From Microbacterium sp. (GTDB lineage: Bacteria; Actinomycetota; Actinomycetes; Actinomycetales; Microbacteriaceae), in the NCBI RefSeq assembly GCF_031180975.1, contig NZ_JAPSLI010000002.1, positions 124,001 to 188,000 of the forward strand: 64,000 bases of DNA, written 5' to 3'. The notes below the pieces were generated by a model. The model ran no database searches, was not told the DNA's origin, and saw only the letters and a program-made list of their open reading frames with translations. This document shows, in pieces, positions 15,001-21,070 of this stretch. Position 1 is the stretch's first letter. Each line of letters begins with the position of its first letter. The position numbers and the translations under genes were made by a program.

Positions 15001-18000
15001 TCTCCGCCGACGAGCGGACGCTCACCCTCGACCGCGGCGATGTCCTGCCCTCCAGTGCATCCACGCCGCGCACCGTCTTCGTCCCCGGCCCGCACGGCGG
15101 ACTCACCGCGGTGCACGGCGGCGGCAACACGCCGATCCGCACCGTGTTCGAGATGCAGCGCACCGCACCCACCGCGGCGCAGCTGGCCGCATTCCCGGGC
15201 GCGGGTCTCGTGCTCACCCGGCTGGACGGGCTGAATTGGGCGTTCAACGGCCTGCTGCCGGGCAGTGGCTACGTGGCCGGCGACCCGTACCTGCGCGCCT
15301 TCCAGCACGTGCAGCTCGTGGGGGAGAGCTTCACCCGGATGATCCTCGGCTTCCAGGACCTGCCGTTCGCGCAGTGCCCGTACGCCGACCCGTTCCCGGG
15401 CTGCGGCATGGGCTCGATCATGATCCTCAGCGGCCCGCTGCCCGGAGCATCCGGCGCCCTGCCCGCCGGCACGTCGACCACCGACGTCCGCGTCTCCGTT
15501 CCTGTGAAGATCGAGGTGACCACCCCCGTGCAGGTGCGCACCTCGAGCCTCACCCGCACCGACGGCGCCAGCTGGGCGGCAGCCGGCTTCAAGGTGGGCA
15601 TGCAGGTGCGCATCAGCGCCTTCGCGGGCCCGTTCACGATCTCCGCCCTCGCCGGCAGCGTGATGACCTTCGCGAACACCGCCTGGGCGCCGAGCATGCA
15701 CCTGAACGCGGCGGGCGTGGCCGTGTGGCACACCGTGACCATGACCGTCACCGCCTGGGACGAGTACCGCGCGTCCGACGGCATCATGATCGGCGGCGAC
15801 GTCCTCACCGTGTGCAACCGCTCGGCGCTGCTGTTCCGTATCGACGCCGACGGCGACGGCGTCGAGGACGACCCCGTGCCGTGCGATCAGATCCACACCG
15901 CCGGTCCAGGCTCGCCGCTCGTGGTCTACGGCGACACCACGCAGGACGGCGTCTGGTACTCGGGCACCCCCGGCGACAACATCGGCATGGAGTTCGGTCC
16001 GAAGCCGTTCGATCCGTTCACGCACATCCCCGACGGCCAGAACGAGGACGACGAGTGGGTGTTCGGGCTCGCGAACCCGTTCGATCACAGCGGAAACGAC
16101 ATCATCGACGCATCGGGCCTGTTCGCGGACGTCGCACCGGCGCACCTCCCGGCGGTCGGGGTCACCGCCTACGGCGGGCTCGGCGACGACCTGATCATCG
16201 GTAGCCAGGCGGGCGACCACCTCACCGGCGGATCCGGCGACGACGAGATCCGGGGCGTGCGCGGAGTGGACCACATCTACGGCGACTCGGGCGTCAACGT
16301 CGACGTGCTGACCCGCGCGCTCGAGATCGCCACGATCAACCGCAGCCCGCGTCCGACCGTCACCGGCGCCGGGTTCATCCCGAACGGCACGACGCTGACG
16401 CCCGTGGTGGGCGGCGTCGCCGGCATCGTCGACGACCTGCTGGTCGCCGGCCAAGATCTTATCTTCGGGGAGGGGGCGCCGGGCCTCGGCCTCGGCTCGT
16501 TCACCGTCAATGCCGGCGCGCAGCCGGAAAGCGTCTACGACGACATCGTCTTCGGAGACCATGGCGCCGTCGACCAGAACGTCGCGGACCCGAACGAGCC
16601 CGACCAGCGTCCGCAGAAGATCCAGACCACCGTGCTGTCGACGGTCATCGCGATCCGCAGCGTCAACCTCGACAAGGGCGCCGGTGACATCGTCTTCGGA
16701 GGACTCGGCCGCGACGTGCTCATCGGCGGCGCGGGCAACGACATGATCGACGGCGACGAAGCCGACGACCTGCTGTTCGGCGACGCCGTGACCTTCGTCC
16801 GCACACCCGGCGACTGGACCAGCGGCCGGTTCCAGACGCTCTGCGGCACGCTGCTGTACAGCCGCAGCGACATCCTCACCGCGTCGAACCTGTGCAACGG
16901 TGCGCCGGTGCCGACGGAGAACACCTCCGGGAACCTGCTCGTCGACGGCATCCCCCGGCCGTACCGCGACCCCGACGAGGCACCGTGGTGGGCGGAGTAC
17001 GACGTCTTCGACCTGTTCCACGACTTCGCCTCCGACGCCGGAACGAAGTGGGGCAGTACCTGGGGCAACGACTATCTTGCGGGTGGACAGGCGCACGACC
17101 TGCTGTTCGGCCAGCTCGGGGACGACGTAATGCAGGGCGACGGCGACATCGACCGGGCGTTCCGCCGCTGGATCGACGACCACAGCGCCGCCATCCACGT
17201 CGGCGCCTCGCGCACCCCGCTCGGCTGCGTCGGGCCCGCCGGCGCCATGGTCTGCGACTACACCGGCGCGCTCGTCGTCGTCCCGGCGATCGAGGCCGCG
17301 CCCGACGGGCAGGACTACCTCGAGGGCAACGCCGGCAACGACGTGATCTTCGGCGGCCTCGGCCAGGACGACCTCGTCGGAGGCTCGAGCGACTTCTTCA
17401 GCCTGGACACCCCCGACAAGCGCCCGGACGGGCTGCCGTCGCCGACCGGCGCCTACCTGCCGGGTCACGACCGCGGTGCCGACATCATCTTCGGCGGCGC
17501 AGGCACCCGCGTCGGCATCAACGACCAGACCACCGGCAACGGCACCCTCGCCAGCACCCCCGTCACCGGCGGCTCGCTGGCGGATGCCACGCAGGCGAAC
17601 GACATGGATGCCCGCGACTCCGACACCGTCGTCGGCGACAACGGCCGCATCGTCCGCATCGTCGGCACGGCGCACACCGACGTCAACGGCAACGCCAATA
17701 TCGGCGGCCTCGGCGTCGCCCCCGCGACCGGCCCGAACTACGTGACCTTCGTCTACGACTCGCTCGGCGGGGCGGCGGCCGGCGCCCAGCGCCTCATCGT
17801 CCGCGGCGTGCACCTGCTCGACTACACCGTCGGCGGACCCGACTACCAGCCCGAGAACTTCGGCCTCGGCATCGGTGCCGACTGCCACGGCTCCACCACG
17901 CAGCCGACCTGCTCGGCCGTGCTCGACACCGCGAGCGGCGCCTGGAAGACCACCCAGATCGGCGGGCGCGACGAGGTGCACGGCGAGACGGGCGACGACA

Positions 18001-21000
18001 CCGTGTACGGCGGCGGCGACCACGACGTGCTCTTCGGCGACGCGCAGAACGACGACCTCATCGGCGGCTGGGGCAACGACTGGATCTCCGGCGGCACCGG
18101 TGCCGACGGCATCCTCGGCGACGACGGCCGGATCTTCACCAGCCGAAACACCGGCTGCTCGGTCGCCTCCACCGCCGTGTGCACCGAGTTCGCCGAACCG
18201 CTGTACGGCGTCCGCAAGCTCCGCACGATCGACCCCGACACCAGGACCAGCCAGGGCGACGTGCTGAACGAGTTCATCTACACGCCCGGCCAGGTGCAGA
18301 CGGCGCGGATCAACGTCCCGAACGCGCTCGTCAAGAGCGTCGACCTCACCGTCTACAACCTCGGCCCCGACACGAACCAGAGCCAGCAGCACGTGGCCAA
18401 CCAGCCGACCTTCGACGCCAACAACTCCGACGACATCATCTTCGGCGGCTGGGGCGGCGACTGGATTCACGGCGGCGCCGGCGACGACGCGATCAGCGGC
18501 GCCGAGGCGATCGGTGCCGGCCAGGCGACGTTCGGCTCCGGCGGATTCGCGCAGCACTTCGACGCCGACGGTGACCCGATCGGACTGGAGTACATCGACT
18601 TCGCCCACCCGTGGAACCCGGGCGACGTGCTGCGGTTCGGCGCCGACACGAACCCCTGGCACGCGAACAACCACAACGAGCTGCGCCTGGGCGAGTTCTA
18701 CCTGTACGACGAGTACGACCCGCGCCGCGCCATCCTGTTCGACGGGGCCGGATCCGTCTGGCGGTGCACGTCGACGTCGCCGAGCGGGCACACGTGCACC
18801 GGCAGCGCGGACCGCTCCCTGTTCCCGCACCACTTCTTCCTCAACAACGAAGACCTCATCGGCGACCACTACGTGGATGCCGCCGGCCACGGCGCCTGCA
18901 TCGCCGTCGACAACCAGGGCGTGTGCATCGCCCGCACGAGCACTCAAGCGACCGACGGGGACGACGTGGTCTTCGGCGACCTCGGCAACGACTGGATCGT
19001 CGGCGGCACCGGACAGGACACCCTGTGGGGCGGCTGGGGCAACGACCTGCACCAGGCCGACGACGACCTGCGCTCCGGCTGCCTGACGTCGACCCCGAAC
19101 GGCACCTGCACGCAGACCGGTGACACCTGGCTGAACGACCGCCCCGACGGCGTGAACTCCAGCTTCCAGGATCGTGTGTTCGGCGGCGCCGGCCTGGACA
19201 TCCTGATCGGCAACACCGGCGGCGACCGCCTGATCGACTGGGTCGGGGAGTTCAACTCCTACATCGTCCCGTTCGCACCGTTCGGCATCGCCACAGTGAG
19301 CCGCCAGGTCGAGCCGCAGCTGCCCGAGTTCCTGTACGCGCTCAGCCGCAGCCACGGCGTCGACCTCACCCGGTGGAGCGACGAGGGCACGGAGCAGATC
19401 CGCAACGGCGAACCGTACGGCGAGCTCGGGCTCATCACCCAGCACGATCACCACCACTGGCAGACGCAGACCGGCGGGCCGACCGACCCGCAGGCGGGCA
19501 ACACACCGGGCGGGCGTCGTGACACCCTGCGCGGGTCGGACTTCAACGACGGCACGATGCAGGGCTTCGCCACCGACTCCGGCGTGTTCTCCGTCCACCA
19601 GGGCGTGCTGAAGGTCACCGCCGCCGACTCCACCGGGGACGCCGTGGCCGTCTGGTACTCCGATGCGTACAAGAGCGTCTATTACGAACTCTCCGCCAAG
19701 ATCTCGATGGACAAGCCCACCGGGGGATGGAAGGCCAACGCCTATATCGTGTTCGACTACTTCGGTCCGATGGACTTCAAGTTCGCCGGGATCGATCAGT
19801 CGACGAACAAGCTCGTCATCGGATACCGGGCCGCGTGGGGGTGGGCCGCACTCGCCCAGGGCACGGTACCCGGCGGCGTCAAGGCCGGCACCTACTACCA
19901 CCTGGACGTCGTGATCAACGGTCTCGTCGTCACGGTGACCGTCAACGGCAGGAACGCGCTGACCTACACGTTCGCACCGCGCATGCTGGACGGCCGTCAG
20001 GTCGCCCTGAACAAGGGTCTCGCCGGGTTCGGTTCCGACCAGGCGCGGGGATGGTTCGACAACATCGCACTCACGGTGATCGCCCCCGCCATCACCGTCG
20101 ATCGCACCGAGTACTTCGACGGCACCCCGCAGACGCAGCGGGACGAGCAGTCCGGAGTGTGGACCACGACGGCCGACGGCCGTTACACCGGGACGGCGGA
20201 TGCCACCGGAACAGCCGTCTCACTGATCGGCGTCGTCCCGTCAGGAGAGACCGCGATCCCCGGTTTCGCCCCGACGAGCTACGTCGAACTCGAGAGCCGG
20301 CTGCGCGCCCTCGGACTCACCGGCTTCGTGTTCGACTGGTACTCGGCATCCGACCACAAGTTCGTCGCCATCGACGTGGCAGCGCAGCGCATCGTGATCG
20401 GGCACGTCTCCCGCGGTGCGCGCATCATCGACCGGGCGATCTCCCGCAGCTTCACGCCGGGGGCGGAGCACATTCTCAACGTCGTCCTGAAGGCCACCGT
20501 CGTCACCGTCACGCTGGACGGGCAGGTGCTCGCCTCGTTCGCCTTCAACTCACCGCTCGCCGACGGCAGGCAGGGCCTGTTCGGACTCGGCACCGGGGTC
20601 GTCGCCTCGGTCGACGAGTACCGGCTGCGCACCGACGACGATGCGTACGCGGGGGAGCCCGCCGCCCCGCAGACGGTGTGGATCTCCGACGCGACGGCCG
20701 TGGAGGGCCGCTCCGGCACGACGAGGACGGTGACGATGACCGTCACGCGCTCCTCCGGCGAAGGGTCCCTGGCGATCGGGTGGGTCGTCGACGCGACGTC
20801 TACGGCGACCGGCACGGACGTCACCGGACCCGACTCCCCGGTGATCACGTTCGCACCAGGGCAGACCATCGCCACGATCACGTTCACCGTCGTCGGCGAT
20901 GCGACGGCCGAACCGGACGAGCAGCTCGTCATCCGTCTGCAGCCCATCGACGCCGTCAACCTGCGGCGTTCGCGCGGCGTGCTGACGGTGCTGAACGACG

Positions 21001-21014
21001 ACGGCTCGGCGTGA
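1..21014 (+). CDS. Giant modular surface/secreted protein (RTX, Calx-beta, beta-repeat), 5' end outside window
   Basis: The frame is open from base 3 to the TGA at 21012-21014, giving 7003 codons; GTG at 243 is only the first possible start inside the window, so the true N-terminus and any signal peptide lie off the left edge. Visible modules in order: a chitin-binding (CBM5/12)-like stretch (about 3-235, Trp/Tyr plus AYAAGAYVRFGG); Ala/Gly/Val-rich repeats (about 400-5580); short GDxVxY modules (5640-6600); a second Ala/Gly-rich block (6700-7690); beta-helix-like stretches with TNGD motifs (9200-10500); Asp-rich GGxGxD repeats (11120-12110); Calx-beta-like domains (12250-14100); a repeated Trp/Gly module (13490-15690); RTX repeats (16170-19250); two lectin-like domains (19545-20640); a C-terminal Calx-beta domain. 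There is no LPXTG tail. The domain types suggest calcium-dependent adhesion or matrix function; that is inference. Confidence 0.9.
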   Translation, partial: ADPENNPNWYAVKDGWKSALDGAPQDSTPAFVLGNAYAAGAYVRFGGHHYRAKVAIANANLAPNADAARWALADDDYRFRVYGGAAASDSSVNGSYTDSTPTQDRFAQPAPPSGVTAGIYGTVHSMLANVEVGAHEQADVFVLAGAVAGGAGAIGAGIAILTVAGNVDAGVYSGASVSAAGAIRVEATLVEDIEVIAVTGAIGVVAVAGQILVLTDTSAVTAHIDTGATLPRASGGVLVTADAAKTIAGYAIGLTFAAAGAGAAVSVIAVSGDTRATIGAVPIGTVGSVGTVNVTATDHFTPTAWAVGIVGGIVVGLSGVVAVIEYSGTTRASSLATFTGAIGAVTVRALGDRDPLAAQTVNVATGALAVGFTVNIATLSRHTEAELGGSLTSSGAVLVEADAVNVVIANTPGITVGVAAIAAMIPIATVSGHTTATLSGTILGSASTTVHAIAENRAKADVLVIGISGVGVNVAFAQATIADSADIIAAVTSGASIASSGAIAVTAEMKGTNARNEAIAEGENVAAALFASGAVFAAQAHVGGALKAALDGDVTGSASVTVAATGRNYAKADLIVAAGAGLAGIAVSIADAEVTSAAVVEASSTDPDGDQQISSSGQISFTATSANTAATTTGMGAGGAIFGAAVSVPTALVAAATIASVEGDLSAGAAGVTVSATSVNTVTTSVIIVSIGGIGAAAFNWAEALITPAATTTAVVLAGAQVSAPAGAVLVTAASANTATATTTAIGAGIGVSLSVQISKATADGHTTASFDGDIPSTGTKTASLTVHVRARNQAVSDVDVVTVSAGFGGTGVNAEASAGGHADAVVGANSSVNVSGAVLIDAQLTTANGQQNYARAQVHGAAAGGISAGLVSALATVSGSVRAKLNGAITGAGSITINADATMLADADSTFVGIGGLTTSGTETRAIVSADTVAGGDGGTAFTGGAFTVTSDSTYTATSDSDGPTVGLGTITVRLPIARVSGATRASYLGQVTGGTSTSATANSHNTATADASEIIAISIVGVVVAYSLAEVTATTEAAIGGANVSSGAVTVSATSDDDATAYAGGAAGGGLSVSLLQPEAKVTGTTSAFVGDGKSVNAGSLTITATATPDAVAEAKMVGISALANVLVSGPRAFVGGTTRAAIGFDETVNLASGAATLAATRTAHATALGTNVSAAPIDISFVDLEATTSGTITAYIDDRADVTAGSVTLTAGGTSSPKASTAAAGIRIIGVSGSQARATDSTTVAARVGPADGTSSSDAGDPTSVVTTGAVAVTAQYTSTPLATSSAFGFSLGFAAAIVKVTTTSTPTVLAYLGDDAQVMGGDIAFTAAAIAVAIADAKGFGASLGFDAGLTSTHAVLTPTVKAYTVGGGSLSGRNVTLTARVNVDQHGTPLSPSYTFANIDDATNTTSDVLTTVAPAFARVSLGAVGLAAGVAGGFAQAKNSPTIAAGVGAGTQVSASTFLSIIARAFGDAQVDALALPAVGVLAGIGVVEGSVTSGGTVDAYFDGTSGTIAAATVTARTDAHPRVQGRAAGGGIGAGVSVADLDATASVTTRSRVGGVLQATGEITVLADARIKVTATYKALQIAGFLSAVAGAVTAVDNTTTAASVSGSGRVHSTGASASVLAHHNYAGGFLGNRVFASASATTVSLLLAISDVSMLAEAKATTTATVEAGATLAAPSGTAALRALSHNQAKAVFERVQGGLASIAPDANPTADAKGVTRADLLGHVRVGAASGASVLDVLAKADDVAFAGMENAGGGALSISDSSSTAKGSPTVAVTLGGSASVIIVSGAVSAKAESLNDADAATTSGSGGVLNVNLFGATATMNPTVSVLVTGGASITSTNGLVTIDATSNQPPPPSSDGTFDAGSGVSGNTISFSLQHNAYTGQLVIYDAQGGTAIATGLSGRSINVIVTGANTLQLGLEFVFDDPATPGIVEGAVIDPDTDIIDFGFQSHRFETGDLVVYQPLGGAIGGLSAGVYKVYKIDAFRLKLQLTGVDVHNPPQVVALPSQVNTGTDRISGGFSDGQYVTYHAAPASNFFSSAHVSGNVITVGAANSVPLSGTPMVYQANGATIGGLSNGATYYVIRVGGDQLRLASTYCNARGIALGANGVCNSSFATGVAGDDGAVGSASVVAISLNPGASPSTVRHQLNATTTRALGGLQDGFGYYVVGANGTSFQLSASFNGAPIGLSGGGAYPHVFRVEGVDLTGSGSGVQRLILQLAATGGIQKLHGIGGPSGAASSTDGVISATAAGGGGGAINVSTASSSAGTTVTAGVSIGGGARITGSDVSVTTHATALAKGVAGNAGGGAISIGDSDARATTFIVNDLTVASGAVITATDDLSLAAFSDLRPKVLASTQQGGLVGGSFGSTDARGGYATKTVTHGTLTAGDRLAVESHTSFDGFADSVADVGGLGASAETAANVLIGTGVDAADTLTEVGGALTGRHVRIGSFVDSAKAYAHTFTYAIALGADSDADSEINVEGYTRSTLLGSVILTGHVDIAILAEWLGVDFNADAFAECDCGGGATDADASIHPTLEAKVVGRNNAVLTTSDLTVQVNDRIQRIRRHADTSGGFLDFGNGGVGHGDNSALRREIFWEATVVMLGEPNPVLVIDGSGAIVEIVNVKVCDDQGHCFEDNPLTDTHTQGTLSGTTVTVDHIVYDHGAQARFLANDLTVFGGPVGEIWGAAGSFEFQQTWDFVRIVNASNLNLVTKNIDVVNTLNPPRIDIRVDKIWDDGAAGNGPLSEDDPNTTFDFDIEYTFPPTYVQIRNTCAFSCPVRNPFLRLDGYIENPLGETEIFNGSGDILSGGGHELIRTNVIDIDAPHGNIGDQSPTHQNPDPVRNPIEIELVHYLHPDPDFCTGAAPCDKAPVVTLDAGKDVVVDLTYFRRTDTALGTPATIVIQRVRAGDDVDVVLNDSKNGDGPSDLVLVVVDMYQPAATSTYYGFTFPTTFTPAINDGDSIDRGSCSGTYPGDCGTGSGQYETHFRPDAPDPALAHILRALGTDDDGEIDSTYDFTEVRAGDDIDICHVTTGGQEPKTCRTTAVASGAHAVTADPTPDTTIHIIINTDVAWTGGAHSGPVDDPGMAFNVAQIFLRTNGDITATELAGDMLVGHIHSTNGDVELHSPMRILDADGRATIDVTGINITMHAGEAGGIGGIGLLTDWLEIDTAVLDATWDDAADGVLKAYDLDSADAQTAGIYLDELTGDMPLWEIYTAGSTAATTGNAGLRTVDGSVLNAKLDDSDNIRADAVDIDANGGSIGLQSMDVMVDSGRAPPFGCTYVNCGNHPVTGASDPALAASGDDVGLEATGGIYYTETDSYLRLVLAHSLTGNIRLTVRETAELDEDLYLIHSGTARFAESNTRGPNSDIDAPRVIPNGTIFAETGSVELRVGDDVTLHQNSQILANLSIDIRGDFGNADTGGVGTEYGTSMILRGRIIADCAVTAGGPGDEPMGAGAPSTANPVTGRQTNVWGGSDVDVIRLGDPSGLDTAQPGTKTTWGSAGYIFLGAKTIVHGNATLSSNTADGEDEITVWFLQSMNVVTSPTGLQSGVGAGHTLTLDGQGETDHYAVYTNGSHGSTRNYVINVLDTGPAGDGVDELDVFGYDNAAAGYNGANGATDDIWLLRALTCIDNQSPFALNAGVPATCATPTEQADHPAFIALLAGNGNPDGGIGLYRDRIQGNEPSAMVQRINYDRALNGRITVFGMGGNDAFYVDDTQATMTLDGGAGNDAFQIGQIFGTQRDSQAAPDGGGLLTADTFPSLVPTTRGWLSPGAHAPLLATGGTGNDRFVVYSNQAEIQLNGDDDNDLFIVRAFAIAAVCDTNADSIAGCGLSDVDYRPAGGVFPQDAADGADDGQCVLAGGYVRYDNNGDNVCNNADAHITYHHASGSNVDLDHTMWQDDVIPLDANGVAVPVIGLGFSTNRPLDIRAGGGEDEVQYNVNAPVNVDGGTGFDKLVVLGTEFADDFVITDRAIYGAGLNVKYTTVEVIEVDGLEGDDQFFVLSTAFGVAYRIIGGLGSDQISVAGDVTADIVTRELEGISGAVDHIVLSDDPRYDGIVVDGVPYNLATPESGVVVIKEQGTSTSVREGTTSGPITERDHYTVELSHAPTATVYVTVSAALSPDEEARDTFANPTGFGLTDGAADTIWLCVDTFPYGDQCNGIGDFQRHYLRNGVLVDEAGRAVVLAFTAGNWNTPQRVYVRAFDDTRSEGDRTVVVQHSVIAADPIVDAEFHGAAVRQVNVRVYDNDTPGVYVTHVEPSAACSANTANCVLDDRGIVIEGAPAHQRLDEVLVQLAKDPGALAVTVKITMDADSQRILQILDPGLGSRWTKIVDPVLGTYYLLTFDSTNWNVPVRLILQARNNPEPGDPTTAVITWGQEFATPAYRFPNLRSGAQRTDVLVYDDETAQVVTIPTGTDTVVIQCGDAGCSIPGLRDGYWMRLTTAPTGTVRVIITPDGLVDVVSIGGTAVSPVDYVEIGGDIPSRLFLGNLHFAGSTVTRANGSDTGSFLDEGLTPGMRVRFAACTGTYTVATVAANGKSFTVTTALSGCSGVSVQDTSINVLTRRGIWDGQAALGTATGDDGLSHYRLTRAGGGWLADGFLEGQWVQICDAFGNCVRAKIQNIRGTNAAHDQQLEFRPVSYDDFAALTGSTFAVVRIAAQAVFTAADWSADKLVELEADLGYYQPIVRQGVKNFPASQHLLSRLRGPLAVEGGVTGADRSLELGLKLPGEQDGPLFAIATQAPESKQIDVLNIYGDGSVAHNWGAMTSTTLRGLGMAKDLDFGAAYGGSQDETFGEPQIFPGGISFGSVSVVDGEYATDGGKSTIEVLNLFLGSGNDRLDIQGTLQPDAPVKLTGTVTLATSADQFGSTHRLSRSAPFDWKAQGFLIGQPVTISGMSGTFRVVGFGDDDPDDTTDNTVMYLRLLSGAAAVGTALRTVIAQDVPVTITIPVTIAGGAAGGTVTRSSGSWIADGFVVGQLVRIANITGQWRLVGISADERTLTLDRGDVLPSSASTPRTVFVPGPHGGLTAVHGGGNTPIRTVFEMQRTAPTAAQLAAFPGAGLVLTRLDGLNWAFNGLLPGSGYVAGDPYLRAFQHVQLVGESFTRMILGFQDLPFAQCPYADPFPGCGMGSIMILSGPLPGASGALPAGTSTTDVRVSVPVKIEVTTPVQVRTSSLTRTDGASWAAAGFKVGMQVRISAFAGPFTISALAGSVMTFANTAWAPSMHLNAAGVAVWHTVTMTVTAWDEYRASDGIMIGGDVLTVCNRSALLFRIDADGDGVEDDPVPCDQIHTAGPGSPLVVYGDTTQDGVWYSGTPGDNIGMEFGPKPFDPFTHIPDGQNEDDEWVFGLANPFDHSGNDIIDASGLFADVAPAHLPAVGVTAYGGLGDDLIIGSQAGDHLTGGSGDDEIRGVRGVDHIYGDSGVNVDVLTRALEIATINRSPRPTVTGAGFIPNGTTLTPVVGGVAGIVDDLLVAGQDLIFGEGAPGLGLGSFTVNAGAQPESVYDDIVFGDHGAVDQNVADPNEPDQRPQKIQTTVLSTVIAIRSVNLDKGAGDIVFGGLGRDVLIGGAGNDMIDGDEADDLLFGDAVTFVRTPGDWTSGRFQTLCGTLLYSRSDILTASNLCNGAPVPTENTSGNLLVDGIPRPYRDPDEAPWWAEYDVFDLFHDFASDAGTKWGSTWGNDYLAGGQAHDLLFGQLGDDVMQGDGDIDRAFRRWIDDHSAAIHVGASRTPLGCVGPAGAMVCDYTGALVVVPAIEAAPDGQDYLEGNAGNDVIFGGLGQDDLVGGSSDFFSLDTPDKRPDGLPSPTGAYLPGHDRGADIIFGGAGTRVGINDQTTGNGTLASTPVTGGSLADATQANDMDARDSDTVVGDNGRIVRIVGTAHTDVNGNANIGGLGVAPATGPNYVTFVYDSLGGAAAGAQRLIVRGVHLLDYTVGGPDYQPENFGLGIGADCHGSTTQPTCSAVLDTASGAWKTTQIGGRDEVHGETGDDTVYGGGDHDVLFGDAQNDDLIGGWGNDWISGGTGADGILGDDGRIFTSRNTGCSVASTAVCTEFAEPLYGVRKLRTIDPDTRTSQGDVLNEFIYTPGQVQTARINVPNALVKSVDLTVYNLGPDTNQSQQHVANQPTFDANNSDDIIFGGWGGDWIHGGAGDDAISGAEAIGAGQATFGSGGFAQHFDADGDPIGLEYIDFAHPWNPGDVLRFGADTNPWHANNHNELRLGEFYLYDEYDPRRAILFDGAGSVWRCTSTSPSGHTCTGSADRSLFPHHFFLNNEDLIGDHYVDAAGHGACIAVDNQGVCIARTSTQATDGDDVVFGDLGNDWIVGGTGQDTLWGGWGNDLHQADDDLRSGCLTSTPNGTCTQTGDTWLNDRPDGVNSSFQDRVFGGAGLDILIGNTGGDRLIDWVGEFNSYIVPFAPFGIATVSRQVEPQLPEFLYALSRSHGVDLTRWSDEGTEQIRNGEPYGELGLITQHDHHHWQTQTGGPTDPQAGNTPGGRRDTLRGSDFNDGTMQGFATDSGVFSVHQGVLKVTAADSTGDAVAVWYSDAYKSVYYELSAKISMDKPTGGWKANAYIVFDYFGPMDFKFAGIDQSTNKLVIGYRAAWGWAALAQGTVPGGVKAGTYYHLDVVINGLVVTVTVNGRNALTYTFAPRMLDGRQVALNKGLAGFGSDQARGWFDNIALTVIAPAITVDRTEYFDGTPQTQRDEQSGVWTTTADGRYTGTADATGTAVSLIGVVPSGETAIPGFAPTSYVELESRLRALGLTGFVFDWYSASDHKFVAIDVAAQRIVIGHVSRGARIIDRAISRSFTPGAEHILNVVLKATVVTVTLDGQVLASFAFNSPLADGRQGLFGLGTGVVASVDEYRLRTDDDAYAGEPAAPQTVWISDATAVEGRSGTTRTVTMTVTRSSGEGSLAIGWVVDATSTATGTDVTGPDSPVITFAPGQTIATITFTVVGDATAEPDEQLVIRLQPIDAVNLRRSRGVLTVLNDDGSA
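3..235 (+). other. Chitin-binding (CBM5/12)-like segment of the giant protein
   Basis: At the left edge the translation contains WYAVKDGW, then AYAAGAYVRFGGHHYRAKV and a closing ARWAL. The pattern of a Gly-x-x-Val turn, an aromatic YR strand, an Asn-rich loop and a Trp about 20 residues later is the layout of carbohydrate-binding module families 5/12. If correct, this end of the protein binds chitin or a related polysaccharide. Only one copy is visible, and more may lie upstream. Confidence 0.5.
400..5580 (+). repeat. Tandem ~54-residue Ala/Gly/Val-rich protein repeats
   Basis: About thirty degenerate copies follow one another inside the giant gene. Each copy has a glycine-rich hydrophobic strand (such as GAGIGVSLSV), a segment like ATVSGHTTATLSG, and a closing strand like SGAVTVTA followed by N-x-x-A-x-A. 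The spacing is about 52-58 residues by eye. The alternating small/hydrophobic pattern with glycine turns suggests a stacked beta (beta-helix or beta-roll) rod. A shorter related block occurs at 6700-7690. Confidence 0.7.
13490..15690 (+). repeat. Repeated LTR-x-GSW-x3-GF-x2-GQ-x-V-x-I protein module
   Basis: Five clear copies start near 13490, 13771, 14630, 14903 and 15548, with a degenerate one near 15211. Each has a Leu/Val-Thr-Arg strand, an aromatic residue (usually Trp), a Gly-Phe pair, a Gly-x-x-Val-x-Ile strand, then a Gly-Thr/Gln-aromatic strand and a final hydrophobic strand. The spacing between copies is irregular because Calx-like or linker sequence intervenes. I do not recognise a named family. 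Confidence 0.65.
16170..19250 (+). repeat. RTX (haemolysin-type) calcium-binding nonapeptide repeats
   Basis: Clusters of GGxGxDxΦx nonapeptides occur near 16171-16290, 16675-16790, 17311-17390, 17960-18125, 18424-18495 and 18953-19250, for example GGLGRDVLIGGAGNDMIDGD. Such repeats bind calcium in a parallel beta-roll. The clusters are separated by non-repeat inserts of 100-250 residues with scattered cysteines. Confidence 0.9.
19545..20640 (+). repeat. Two related concanavalin/LamG-like domains near the giant protein's C-terminus
   Basis: Two domains of about 180 residues (19545-20100 and 20105-20640) share landmarks: a VxFDYF/VFDWYS strand, DxKFxxID, an IGY/IGH strand, HxLxVVxxxxxVTVxxxG, a TYTF/SFAF strand and LxDGRQ, then GLxGxG. 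This is a jelly-roll layout of the laminin-G/concanavalin type. The two are clearly duplicated but diverged. They sit between the RTX region and the final Calx-beta domain. Confidence 0.6.
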
Positions 21015-21019
21015 AACCT

Positions 21020-21064
21020 CCGGCGGGCCGGGTGCGACCTCCCCCGACGTACTCGGCCCGCCGG
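21020..21064. terminator. Inverted repeat between convergent genes, candidate bidirectional terminator
   Basis: An 11-bp perfect stem (21020-21030 with 21054-21064) encloses a 23-base loop. It lies just after the giant gene's stop and before the 3' end of tesB on the other strand. There is no T-run, as is common in this GC range. Confidence 0.5.
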
Positions 21065-21070
21065 ATACCC

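Noticed and set aside
14625..19901. A 1758-residue minus-strand frame
   Set aside because: Same antisense shadow effect under the RTX region.
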